From Nocardia concava NBRC 100430 (GTDB lineage: Bacteria; Actinomycetota; Actinomycetes; Mycobacteriales; Mycobacteriaceae), in contig NZ_BAFX01000104.1 of assembly GCF_000308815.1 (NCBI RefSeq), positions 1 through 64,000 on the forward strand: a stretch of DNA of 64,000 nt, given 5' to 3'. Below the pieces are notes generated by a model that made no database searches, was not told the DNA's origin, and saw only the letters and a list, made by a program, of their open reading frames with translations. A program made the position numbers and the translations under genes. Positions 16,425 to 23,895 of the stretch are shown in pieces (within the stretch, counting starts at the first letter, position 1; the number at the start of each line of letters is the position of its first letter).

Positions 16425-17846
16425 GTGCGCAAGATGTATGCGGGGGCCCGACTACGGCGGTTGCGCGAGGAACGGCGGATGACCCAGGCGGCCTTGGCCA
16501 AATCCCTGGATCTCTCCCCCAGCTACCTCAACCAACTGGAGCGTGATCAGCGACCGCTCACGATTCCCGTGCTGTTGAAGCTGAACTCGACCTTCGACCT
16601 GGACGTGCAGTTCTTCGCCGCGGACTCCGACGCCCGGCTGGTGTCGGACCTGCACGAGATCCTGGTGGAGGCCGCCGGCGGCAATGCCGCGCCGGTCGCC
16701 GAGGTCGAGGATCTGGCCACCCGCATGCCCGAGGTCGCGAAAATCGTTGTGGCCATGCACCGCCGACTACGCGCGGCGACCGACCAGTTGGATCTCTTGT
16801 CCTCCAAGGTGGCCACCCCCACCGGCGCGCCCGGCGTGCCCATGCCCTACGAGGACGTGCGCGACTTCTTCTACGACCATCACAATCACATCGCCCAGCT
16901 GGATCTCGCCGCCGAGCGGCTGTTCGACGAGAGCGGCCTCACCATCGGCTCGCTGGACCGGCAGCTGGCGCGGGTGGCCGAGGAGCGGGCCGGGGTCACC
17001 GTGCTGGTGCGCGGCGACGGCGCCGATCCGAACATCCCCAAGCGGCATTACGAACCCGAGAGCCGCACCCTGACCCTCGCCCGGCGACTGCGCCCCGGGC
17101 AGCGCGCCTTCCAGATCGCCACCACCCTGGCCTTCCTGCTGCACGGCGCGCTGCTGGACGAGGTCCTCGACGAAACCCCCGGCCTCACCGACGAATCCCG
17201 CACCCTCGCGCGCATCGGACTGGCCAACTACTTCGCGGGCGCGCTCATCCTGCCCTACGGCAAGTTCCTGCGCTCGGCCGAGGAACTGCACTACGACATC
17301 GATCTGCTGAGCCTGCGCTTCGAGGTCGGCTTCGAGACGGTCTGCCACCGGCTCAGCACCCTGCAGCGCCAGGGGCAGCGCGGCGTGCCGTTCTTCCTGA
17401 TCCGCACCGACCGCGCGGGCAATATCTCGAAACGCCAGTCCGCCACCGCCTTCCACTTCTCCCGCGTGGGCGGCAGCTGCCCGCTGTGGGTGGTGCACGA
17501 GGCGTTCAACCATCCCGGCCGCATGCTCACCCAGATCGCGGCCATGCCCGACGGCCGCCGCTACCTGTGGGTAGCGCGCACCACCCCACCGGTGCCGAGC
17601 GGATTCGGTACCACCGGTAAGGAATTCGCCATCGGACTGGGCTGCGATATCGAATACGCCGACCGGCTGGTGTATTCGCGCGGGCTGGAGCTGGACGATC
17701 CGGCGGCGGCCGTGCCCATCGGCGCGGGCTGCAAGGTGTGCGAGCGCCCCAACTGCGCCCAGCGCGCCTTCCCGCAGATCGGGCGGCCGCTGGCGATCAG
17801 CGAGCACACCAGTTCGGATCTGCCGTATCCCCGCATGCCCAGGTGA
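16425..17846 (+). CDS. Short-chain fatty acyl-CoA regulator, PrpR/RamB family
   Basis: The protein has 473 residues from GTG 16425 (ATG 16434 possible). Order of parts: an N-terminal XRE helix-turn-helix (ARLRRLREERRMTQAALAKS, then LDLSPSYLNQLERDQRPLT), a linker, an IrrE/ImmA-like domain in the middle (TTLAFLLHGALLDEVLDE), and a C-terminal DUF2083-type region with cysteines CKVCERPNC, the iron-sulfur ligands reported for PrpR. Known: PrpR activates prpDC on propionyl-CoA, and RamB controls glyoxylate and acetate genes. Position next to the prp genes favours PrpR; sequence alone does not settle which. Confidence 0.88.
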   Translation: MRKMYAGARLRRLREERRMTQAALAKSLDLSPSYLNQLERDQRPLTIPVLLKLNSTFDLDVQFFAADSDARLVSDLHEILVEAAGGNAAPVAEVEDLATRMPEVAKIVVAMHRRLRAATDQLDLLSSKVATPTGAPGVPMPYEDVRDFFYDHHNHIAQLDLAAERLFDESGLTIGSLDRQLARVAEERAGVTVLVRGDGADPNIPKRHYEPESRTLTLARRLRPGQRAFQIATTLAFLLHGALLDEVLDETPGLTDESRTLARIGLANYFAGALILPYGKFLRSAEELHYDIDLLSLRFEVGFETVCHRLSTLQRQGQRGVPFFLIRTDRAGNISKRQSATAFHFSRVGGSCPLWVVHEAFNHPGRMLTQIAAMPDGRRYLWVARTTPPVPSGFGTTGKEFAIGLGCDIEYADRLVYSRGLELDDPAAAVPIGAGCKVCERPNCAQRAFPQIGRPLAISEHTSSDLPYPRMPR

Positions 17847-18035
17847 CTTAATCCTCTATCGCGGTGAAACGCGGTGGGATAAAGGACAATTCCGCCATCC
17901 AAATTGGATATCCACTGTGCGGCAACGCATCAAATACCAAAAGGTATTGACCGGCGTTTGCCGCACATCACGAGCACATCATGTGTAGCGTCTGGATTCG
18001 CTCGATGACTCTCGGATAAACAACGGTGGCGCGCG

Positions 18036-18428
18036 GTGATCGGTATTGACGGATGCCTCAAACGCATCATGGACATTCCCGGTGCGCGCAGCGTCACCCT
18101 GGTGGACGGGGCGAGCGGGCTGGCCATCGCGGCCGCCGGGCGGCACGACGTGGTCGACCAGCACGAAGATGCCGCCGCCGCAACCGATGTCGTGCGCTCG
18201 GTGCTCACCTCACCGGCCCTGGCCACCGGCACCCCGGGCGACGACATCACCGAGATCATCGTCTGCGGAACGCAGGGATATCACCTGTTGAATTTGATCG
18301 ACGGTGATTTCGACGCACGGCTTTTCCTGCACATTCACTTCGACGGCGACACCGGCAATCTCGCCATGGCGAGATACCAGCTGCGGGCGATTATCGCCGA
18401 ATTCGCCGAGGACGATCATGGACAGTGA
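18036..18428 (+). CDS. Roadblock/LC7-like small protein
   Basis: The protein has 130 residues from GTG 18036. The alpha/beta pattern (DIPGARSVTLVDGASGLAIA, then ITEIIVCGTQGYHLLNLI) fits a roadblock/LC7 fold, and its C-terminus GNLAMARYQLRAII is near-identical to that of the protein at 19801 (ANLAMARHRLKGI), marking them as paralogues. Roadblock proteins usually regulate small Ras-like GTPases; none is encoded nearby. Its end overlaps the next start by 11 bases, implying translational coupling. Confidence 0.7.
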   Translation: MIGIDGCLKRIMDIPGARSVTLVDGASGLAIAAAGRHDVVDQHEDAAAATDVVRSVLTSPALATGTPGDDITEIIVCGTQGYHLLNLIDGDFDARLFLHIHFDGDTGNLAMARYQLRAIIAEFAEDDHGQ

Positions 18429-19245
18429 ACTCGTCATCGAACTGCGGCGACTCGAACAACAGCACGCCACCGGCGTACTCGCCGTGGGCGACGGTGCGTT
18501 TCATCTCGTCGAGGGCGCGATCGTGGCCGCGGAGTGCGCGCGCACCACCGCGCTGGACCGCATGGTGGTGGCGTCCGGAGTGGCCACCAGCGAGCAATGG
18601 CGGCGCGCCCGCGCGGGCGGCGAGGACCGGCTGCCCGCGGGGCCGCGCCTGGAAACCCTTGCGTTGCTGTCGGTCTTCGACGCCGCCTACCTGCTGCTGG
18701 CGGCGCCGGTCCCCCTCGACTTCCATCCCGGGCCGCCGCACTGGCTGGCCCGGATCTGCCGCATCACCCCAGGCGCGCTGATTCACGAATGCGCGCGCCG
18801 GGGTGATCCGAATACCGGTGTCTGGCCGGTCGATCTGGTCGACCGGGTGGCGGTGGTGCCGGTGCGGCGGGTGCGGCGCCGGCGCGTGGTGCTCACCGGC
18901 GGCCAGGCCGAGGTGCTCGCCGCCGTCGATGCCCGGCGCAGCATCGCCGGGCTGGCCGCCGACCTGGGCCGCACCACCTACGGCTGCCTGCTCGCGGTGC
19001 GTGAACTCACCGCGGCCGGGCTGATCGAGCCGCCGGTCATGGTCGCGCTCGCCGACCCGGTCCGCGCCCCGGCGGTGCCCGCCGCCCCCGACCGGGTCCT
19101 GACCACCGGTGCGGCAACGGATTCCACGCCGCCGCTGCGCCGCCGGGTCCGGCAGGCCGACGCGGTCGCCGTCCCCGATCGCTGGGAGCCGCCCGATCGG
19201 GACGTGCTCATACGGCTGCGCGCGGCATTGGAGGAACTGGCCTGA
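18418..19245 (+). CDS. PATAN/DUF4388-like protein with C-terminal winged helix
   Basis: The protein has 275 residues from ATG 18418, which lies inside the end of the preceding gene. Residues 1-55 (LRRLEQQHATGVLAVGDGAF, HLVEGAIVAAECART) resemble the PATAN/DUF4388 domain that often accompanies roadblock proteins. The middle has Arg-rich VPVRRVRRRRVVLTGGQ, followed by a probable winged helix at about residues 158-205 (ADLGRTTYGCLLAVRELTAA). No transmembrane segment. Inference: a DNA-binding or scaffold output for the roadblock cluster. Its last codons (TTGGAGGAACTGGCCTGACC) are nearly repeated just before the next gene. Confidence 0.6.
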   Translation: MDSELVIELRRLEQQHATGVLAVGDGAFHLVEGAIVAAECARTTALDRMVVASGVATSEQWRRARAGGEDRLPAGPRLETLALLSVFDAAYLLLAAPVPLDFHPGPPHWLARICRITPGALIHECARRGDPNTGVWPVDLVDRVAVVPVRRVRRRRVVLTGGQAEVLAAVDARRSIAGLAADLGRTTYGCLLAVRELTAAGLIEPPVMVALADPVRAPAVPAAPDRVLTTGAATDSTPPLRRRVRQADAVAVPDRWEPPDRDVLIRLRAALEELA

Positions 19246-19336
19246 CCGCGCGTTGTGACGGACCGGGCGACCCCCGCTCTTCGAATGAAGACAGCGCCCG
19301 GCGAACGGATAGGGAGGCGGCCTTGGAGGAACTCGC

Positions 19337-19789
19337 GTGACCGCGCGGAAAAGGCGGCTCGGTGAATTGATAGGAAGGTTGACCAAAGTGGCGATGTCCG
19401 GCCCAGAACCGAACACGCAGGTACTCAATGAGCTGAAATCGCTGCGGGACCGGGTGCCGCAGCTGATCGGCACGCTCGTGGCGTCCACCGACGGGCTGCT
19501 CATCGCACACGATCTGCCCGCCCACATCGAGCCCGCGGGCATGGCGGCGCTGACCGCCGCGCAGCTCTCGCTCTCACATCGGCTGGCCGCCACCGCGAAC
19601 GGCGGCGGATTCCACGAGGTGGTGGTGCACGGCGAGGGCGGCGACGTCGTCATCTACGCCGTCGGCTGGACCGCCTCGCTGACCGTGCTCGCCGGGCCCG
19701 GCGCGAATATCGGCCGCCTGCACCTGGAATCGCGGCCGGCCGCCCGCATCATCTCCGACCAACTGACCCCAAGTGATAACACCGATTGA
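19337..19789 (+). CDS. Roadblock/LC7 domain protein
   Basis: The protein has 150 residues from GTG 19337, with GGAGGA six bases upstream; ATG 19394 (MSGPEPNTQVLNELKSL) is an alternative. The roadblock fold is clear: LRDRVPQLIGTLVASTDGLL, IAHDLPAHIEPAGMAALTAA, GGFHEVVVHGEGGDVVIYAV and LTVLAGPGANIGRLHLESR, which parallels MglB-like proteins of actinomycete conservons. Known partner class: Ras-like GTPases, which it activates or scaffolds. It is 92 bases after the PATAN-like gene and 11 bases before the next roadblock gene. Confidence 0.8.
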   Translation: MTARKRRLGELIGRLTKVAMSGPEPNTQVLNELKSLRDRVPQLIGTLVASTDGLLIAHDLPAHIEPAGMAALTAAQLSLSHRLAATANGGGFHEVVVHGEGGDVVIYAVGWTASLTVLAGPGANIGRLHLESRPAARIISDQLTPSDNTD

Positions 19790-19800
19790 AAGGAAAACCC

Positions 19801-20172
19801 ATGTCCAACATGGATATCGCGCTGAAGGACATGATGGTGATCGACGGCGCCATCGGCGCCGCCGTCGTCGACTACAACAGCGGCATGGCGCTCGGCATGC
19901 TCGGCAGCTCCAAGGCCCTGGACCTGCAGGTCGCCGCCGCCGGGAACACCGAGGTGGTGCGCGCCAAGATGCGCACCATCGACCAGCTGGGCATCAAGGA
20001 GGACATCGAGGACATCCTCATCACCCTCACCAACCAGTACCACGTGATCAGACCCATGACCGGGCGCAAATCCAAGGGGCTGTTCCTCTATCTCGCCCTC
20101 GACCGCGGCCGGGCCAATCTCGCCATGGCGCGGCACCGCCTCAAGGGCATCGAGGAGGATCTCGAGGTGTGA
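19801..20172 (+). CDS. Roadblock/LC7-like protein
   Basis: The protein has 123 residues from ATG 19801, preceded by AAAGGA. Seen: VIDGAIGAAVVDYNSGMALG, DIEDILITLTNQYHVIRPMT and GLFLYLALDRGRANLAMARH, the strand-helix order of a roadblock/LC7 protein; paralogous to the protein at 18036. It is the fourth gene of the cluster. The role is unknown; a homodimer or heterodimer with the preceding roadblock protein is a reasonable inference. Confidence 0.72.
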   Translation: MSNMDIALKDMMVIDGAIGAAVVDYNSGMALGMLGSSKALDLQVAAAGNTEVVRAKMRTIDQLGIKEDIEDILITLTNQYHVIRPMTGRKSKGLFLYLALDRGRANLAMARHRLKGIEEDLEV

Positions 20173-20259
20173 GTGTCCCCTCCCGATAATTCGGTGGCGT
20201 CGGGGATGCCGCGAAAGCTAACGTAGAACGCAACATCCCCGACGACGAAAGGACCGGCA

Positions 20260-20373
20260 GTGCATCATCATTCGCCCGCAGCCGCCGCGTCGTCGCACGC
20301 CTTCCGAGAGTCTTCGCATGCCTTCCGCGAACGCCTCGCACCGGAAGTGCTGTCCCACAACCGCTGCCGCTGA
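20260..20373 (+). CDS. Putative 37-residue sORF upstream of tandem tRNA genes
   Basis: GTG 20260 follows GAAAGGA at a suitable distance. The product begins VHHHSPAAAA and ends LAPEVLSHNRCR. It contains an internal repeat SSHAFRE-SSHAFRE whose two copies use different codons (TCGTCGCACGCC, TCTTCGCATGCC). It is His-rich (6 of 37). No signal peptide or known family. It ends 35 bases before the tRNA-His gene. It could be a leader peptide, a tiny secreted or modified peptide precursor, or chance; translation is supported only by the ribosome site and codon-divergent repeat. Confidence 0.4.
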   Translation: MHHHSPAAAASSHAFRESSHAFRERLAPEVLSHNRCR

Positions 20374-20408
20374 CTCCCCCGCACGGCTCACCCGTGCGCA
20401 CCCTTCAT

Positions 20409-20486
20409 GTTGAGCGAAGCCGAAGTGGTCGAGGCCCCAGTTTGTGGTACTGGGTTCAGCGGGTTCGAGTCCCGTCGCTCAGCCCA
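20409..20486 (+). tRNA. tRNA-His (GTG), divergent, with encoded CCA
   Basis: Folding by eye gives a 7-bp acceptor stem (TTGAGCG with CGCTCAG, one G-T pair), D stem GCC/GGC, anticodon stem CCAGT/ACTGG with loop TTGTGGT (anticodon GTG), and T arm GCGGG-TTCGAGT-CCCGT. It has G-1 (20409) opposite C73 (20483), the identity pair required by HisRS, and encoded CCA (20484-20486). The body differs from the usual actinomycete tRNA-His, so this is probably a second, accessory gene. Confidence 0.65.
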
Positions 20487-20562
20487 GGCGCAGTTGCTCT
20501 GATGGTATGGGCACCCTGATTTTCACTCAGGTTCCTCGTCGGTTCGATTCCGACCTGCGTCA
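20487..20562 (+). tRNA. tRNA-Glu (TTC), divergent, abutting tRNA-His
   Basis: Acceptor GGCGCAG pairs with CTGCGTC; D stem GCTC/GGGC; anticodon stem CCTGA/TCAGG with loop TTTTCAC (anticodon TTC); T arm GTCGG-TTCGATT-CCGAC. Discriminator A, CCA not fully encoded. It begins at the base after the CCA of the preceding tRNA. Sequence is unlike the standard Glu tRNA of this order (compare 44022-44094), so it may be an accessory or decaying gene. Confidence 0.6.
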
Positions 20563-20967
20563 CCTTTCCATTTTCCATTCGAAGGGAAATCCCTTCTCCA
20601 TAAATCAGACTGGACGGTCTCTCGGCGGCTTATGATGAAGCCGCCGAGCACTGGATACGCATTTCCCTTGTCCCACAACAGGTCTGAAATGTCCCGAATG
20701 TCGCCTTGATCCGTTACGCACCTGAATGTCTAGATTGTCCGATTGAATTACGTTGCGGCCCTGCGAAACTCGAGTGCGGCAAAATGCGCGACACGAACAG
20801 ACCGGTGTGTTCAATCCGCCGGAACGTCACCTTCGCCGGTATGGTCTGGATCGCTCGCAGCGTTGGTAGCCGTTTGGTTGCCATCTAGTGGAGCGACATG
20901 TCGCAAGTGTTGCCATCCCCTCGTTCTGCGCTGGATCGACAGCGCCTATCGAAAGGTGTCACTACTC
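20563..20967. other. Intergenic region after the tRNA pair, no gene seen
   Basis: The stretch contains a short perfect palindrome (GAAGGGA-AA-TCCCTTC, 20581-20596), the hairpin at 20621-20648 and presumably the promoter of the secreted-protein gene at 20968. Its GC content is visibly lower than in neighbouring genes. An open frame runs through part of it but has no ribosome site or recognisable content. Confidence 0.5.
20621..20648 (+). terminator. Hairpin downstream of tRNA pair
   Basis: An 11-bp perfect stem (CTCGGCGGCTT with AAGCCGCCGAG) closes a six-base ATGATG loop. It lies 59 bases after the tRNA-Glu gene and can terminate the sORF-tRNA transcript. Confidence 0.5.
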
Positions 20968-21528
20968 ATGTGGATTCGTAAGTTCGTTGCCACTTCGTTG
21001 CTGGCAGTGGCCGCCACGACCATGACCGCGGTCACCGCGCACGGCGAGGCCGCCTCTGCCTTCAGTGGCCCCACCATGACCGGCACCGAGCACGGCATGA
21101 GCTTCACCACCGGCGCCTCCGCCGATGGCGCGGGCATCGCCGCCCAGATCGCCGGCGGCCGCTTCGACGTCTCCGAGGACGGCAGCAAGGTCACCATCAC
21201 CGCCGACGACGGCACCGTCGTCGAGACCATGCCGACCGTGATCGCCAGCACCGAGCGCATCGTCCGCTTCAGCACCGAGGTCAGCGAGGACGGCACCACC
21301 ATCACGATGCACCCGTCCGCCACCCAGCCGGTTCAGGGCGTCTCCACCGCCCAGGACATCGGCCTCGTCGGCGCCACCGCGGGCATGGTCGTCGGCTTCT
21401 TCGCCGGCGCGGTCGCGGGCTGCATGATCGGCCTCGTCGGCCTGATCGTCGGCTGTGTCCCCATGATCTTCGTCGGCGCCATCGCGGGCGCGATCGTCGG
21501 CGCCGCTGCGGGTTTCGTCGTCCTCTGA
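20968..21528 (+). CDS. Secreted protein with C-terminal glycine-rich hydrophobic segments
   Basis: The protein has 186 residues from ATG 20968. MWIRKFVATSLLAVAATTMT, then AVTAHGEA is a signal peptide with cleavage near AHG/EAASA. The mature part has a beta-rich segment (FDVSEDGSKVTITADDGTVV, RIVRFSTEVSEDGTTITMHP) and a C-terminal 70-residue tail of two small-residue-rich helices (GATAGMVVGFFAGAVAGCMI, FVGAIAGAIVGAAAGFVVL) like glycine-zipper membrane inserters. Several nocardial secreted proteins of unknown function look like this. A very long hairpin follows. Function unknown. Confidence 0.82.
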   Translation: MWIRKFVATSLLAVAATTMTAVTAHGEAASAFSGPTMTGTEHGMSFTTGASADGAGIAAQIAGGRFDVSEDGSKVTITADDGTVVETMPTVIASTERIVRFSTEVSEDGTTITMHPSATQPVQGVSTAQDIGLVGATAGMVVGFFAGAVAGCMIGLVGLIVGCVPMIFVGAIAGAIVGAAAGFVVL

Positions 21529-21542
21529 CCCCGGGCCAGTGA

Positions 21543-21608
21543 GAAGATCAAGGAGCTCTCACCGCGGAATCCTGTCCGATTCCGCGCGTTGAGAGCTCCT
21601 TGATCTTC
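21543..21608. terminator. Long inverted repeat / terminator
   Basis: The arm GAAGATCAAGGAGCTCTCA pairs perfectly with its complement (21590-21608). An inner 8-bp GCGGAATC/GATTCCGC stem adds to it, giving about 27 paired bases around a six-base loop. It lies 15 bases after the secreted-protein stop. It is longer than a normal terminator. Confidence 0.7.
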
Positions 21609-21634
21609 GTCTACGGGGTGTGTTGACTGGCGGA

Positions 21635-22507
21635 ATGACGGCGGATACCGGGCGGGGCAAGGGGATTCGGGTTCGGGTGGGGCGGGGGCTCATGCTGAGG
21701 TACCTGCTGCATCCCCTTGGTGGGACTCGGGACGGCGGGGTGGAAGCGGTGCGGGGGAAGAGGATTCTGCTGACCGGAGCCTCGGCCGGGATCGGGCGGG
21801 CGGGGGCGGTGCGGCTGGCCGGGGCGGGGGCGGAGTTGATTCTGGTGGCGCGGCGGGCGGAGGAATTGGCGGCCGTGCGGGAGGAGATCGCGGGGGCGGG
21901 CGGGAAGGTCGAGGTCCGCACGTGCGATATGTCCGATACGGCGCAGATCAGCGAGCTGGTGCAGTGGGTTGCCGACACCTACGGCGGGGTCGACGTACTC
22001 ATCAATAACGCGGCCAGATCCATTCGGCGGCCGTTGGTCGAATCCTTCGATCGGCTGCATGATTTCCAGCGGACCATGCAGGTCAATTACTTCGGGGCGG
22101 TGCAGCTCACGCTCGGGCTGCTGCCCGCCATGATCGCGCGCGGCGGCGGGCAGGTCATCAATGTCGGGACCTGGACGGTGCCGACAGACACCTCGCCCCG
22201 GCTGGCCGCGTATCACGCTTCCAAGGCCGCGCTGTCCGGGTTCGCCCGCAGCGCCGACGGCGAACTCGCCTCTGCCGGAATCGCTTTCACCGCTCTGCAC
22301 TACCCGCTCGTGCATACCGCCATGAGCTCGCCGACCGAGAAGTACCGGCGGATGCCGGGGCTCACCACCGAGCAGGCGGCCGAGTGGATGGTCACCGCGA
22401 TTCAGCGGCGGCCGGTTCGGATGGTTCCCCGCTATGCCGCGATGCTGCGGCTCATCGGACTCGTCGATCCTCGCGCGGTGGACCGGATGCTCATGGGCTG
22501 GGCCTGA
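21635..22507 (+). CDS. Short-chain dehydrogenase/reductase
   Basis: The protein has about 290 residues from ATG 21635. Seen: the NAD(P) Rossmann motif LLTGASAGIGRAGAVRLAGA, the NNA motif (VDVLINNAARSIRRP), and catalytic YHASK. The residue 13 before Tyr, normally Ser, falls in VGTWTVPTDTS where Thr may substitute, so activity needs care. An N-terminal extension of about 30 residues (VGRGLMLRYLLHPLGG) suggests membrane association, as in mycolate/acyl-chain SDRs of mycobacteria. Substrate unknown. Confidence 0.9.
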   Translation: MTADTGRGKGIRVRVGRGLMLRYLLHPLGGTRDGGVEAVRGKRILLTGASAGIGRAGAVRLAGAGAELILVARRAEELAAVREEIAGAGGKVEVRTCDMSDTAQISELVQWVADTYGGVDVLINNAARSIRRPLVESFDRLHDFQRTMQVNYFGAVQLTLGLLPAMIARGGGQVINVGTWTVPTDTSPRLAAYHASKAALSGFARSADGELASAGIAFTALHYPLVHTAMSSPTEKYRRMPGLTTEQAAEWMVTAIQRRPVRMVPRYAAMLRLIGLVDPRAVDRMLMGWA

Positions 22508-22603
22508 CCCGCTCGCGCCGGCCGGAACCGATCGGGCGTTCTACATCGGCCGGGCTGGGTATGCCCGGGATAGCCGGCGCGAGCCCCTAGGAAGGGAGAG
22601 GTC

Positions 22604-23308
22604 ATGAGCTACGACGGACCGGCCCTGATCGAGGCATTGACGCGTTTCGCACGAATGCTGCCCATGGAATACGAGCGGGACGAGGCGCTCGACGAGCTGG
22701 TCTCGGCGGAGACCGCGGTGCTGGGGCTGGCCGGGGCGGGGGTGGTGATGCTCGCGGACGGGCGGCTGCGGATGGCGACGAACGCCGGGGAGCACGTGGC
22801 CGCGGCGGAGCGCTGTCAGGTGCAGTGGCAGCAGGGGCCGTGCGTCGATGCGCACCGGAAGGGGGAAGTGGTGGCGATCGGGGATATCGCGCGGTGTGCG
22901 GCGCGATGGCCGCAGTTCACCGCGGTGGCACAGCAGAGACAGATCGTCGCGGTGGCCGGAATTCCGATGCGGTTGCGGAACAACATGATCGGCGCGGTCA
23001 ATCTCTACGAGAGCCGCAGCCGCAGCTGGGACGAACCCGATCTCGAGGTGGCACAGCTGCTGGCCGATACGGCGGTCGGCTACGTCGTCAATGCGGATAT
23101 ACGGCAGCGGCAGCACGCGCTCACCGCACAACTGCGGCAGGCGCTGGAATCCCGGGTGGTCATCGAACAGGCCAAAGGGGTCATTTCGAACGCGAACGGC
23201 ATTACCCCGGATGAGGCATTCACGCTGATCCGCCGGTATGCGCGCACCCACCAACTGCGCCTGCGGACGGTTGCTCAGACAATTGTCGAATCGGGCCTTC
23301 GCCTCTGA
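22604..23308 (+). CDS. GAF and ANTAR domain antitermination regulator
   Basis: The protein has 234 residues from ATG 22604, after GGAAGGGAGAG. Residues 20-160 form a GAF sensor domain (LADGRLRMATNAGEH, QWQQGPCVDAHRKGEVVAIG, AVAGIPMRLRNNMIGAVNLY). Residues 175-232 are an ANTAR RNA-binding domain (LRQALESRVVIEQAKGVISN, LRLRTVAQTIVESGL). Known: ANTAR proteins bind paired hexanucleotide hairpins and prevent transcription termination; in actinomycetes GAF-ANTAR proteins often respond to lipid or redox state. The targets cannot be read here. Confidence 0.92.
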   Translation: MSYDGPALIEALTRFARMLPMEYERDEALDELVSAETAVLGLAGAGVVMLADGRLRMATNAGEHVAAAERCQVQWQQGPCVDAHRKGEVVAIGDIARCAARWPQFTAVAQQRQIVAVAGIPMRLRNNMIGAVNLYESRSRSWDEPDLEVAQLLADTAVGYVVNADIRQRQHALTAQLRQALESRVVIEQAKGVISNANGITPDEAFTLIRRYARTHQLRLRTVAQTIVESGLRL

Positions 23309-23606
23309 ATCTTCAAGACGGGTCACCGATTTGCCGCGATACCGGGCACGTGCTCAGCAGCGGTTCGGTAGTGTGATCCCCGTCGAACACGCTGTTCTGG
23401 AGCTAGCACATGTCCAGGTCACACTGTTCCGCCCGAGCCCCCGGTGGATCGCTCGATGCGACCGCGCCTGCAAGGGGGCCACATATTCTCGATCGCGATT
23501 TCACTCAGCCGATGCCAGACGGCGTTGTCCCGCATCGTTGGACCCGTCCGGCAGTTCACCCTTGCCTCGAGTCCGGACCAACCGATGGAAGGAAGGAAAA
23601 CTGATC

Positions 23607-23828
23607 ATGATCACCAAGGCAGATCTGCCTTCTGGACTCTCACTGCGGACGAGCACGGCCAGCGGCCCCAACGGAAGCTGCGTCCAGGTCGGCTATTGGC
23701 CCGGCCGCGGCATGGTGGTCGCCCACAGCAAGGAGGGCGCCAATGGGGCGGTACTGCTGTTCAGCATGCGTGAGTGGGAAGCCTTCATCATGGGCGTGAA
23801 AGCCGACGAATTCCCCGCCGCCGGCTAG
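23607..23828 (+). CDS. DUF397-like small protein
   Basis: The protein has 73 residues from ATG 23607, after GGAAGGA. LRTSTASGPNGSCVQVGYWP, VVAHSKEGANGAVLLFSMRE and WEAFIMGVKADEF follow the DUF397 pattern (S-x-x-x-N-x-x-C-V-E/Q; final W-x-x-F-x-x-G-V). In actinomycetes DUF397 proteins are usually encoded beside an XRE regulator, forming BldB/WhiJ-like pairs; no such partner is adjacent, so this is an orphan. Roughly 300 bases upstream hold no other gene. Confidence 0.75.
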   Translation: MITKADLPSGLSLRTSTASGPNGSCVQVGYWPGRGMVVAHSKEGANGAVLLFSMREWEAFIMGVKADEFPAAG

Positions 23829-23895
23829 CGGTATCCGGGCGCACCGCCGAGCGGTACGAAGACGCACCGCCGGGGACGGGATAAGTTCGACGGTT

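Noticed and set aside
18036..20172. Streptomyces-type conservon
   Set aside because: The histidine kinase, DUF742 protein, GTPase and P450 that define a conservon are missing.
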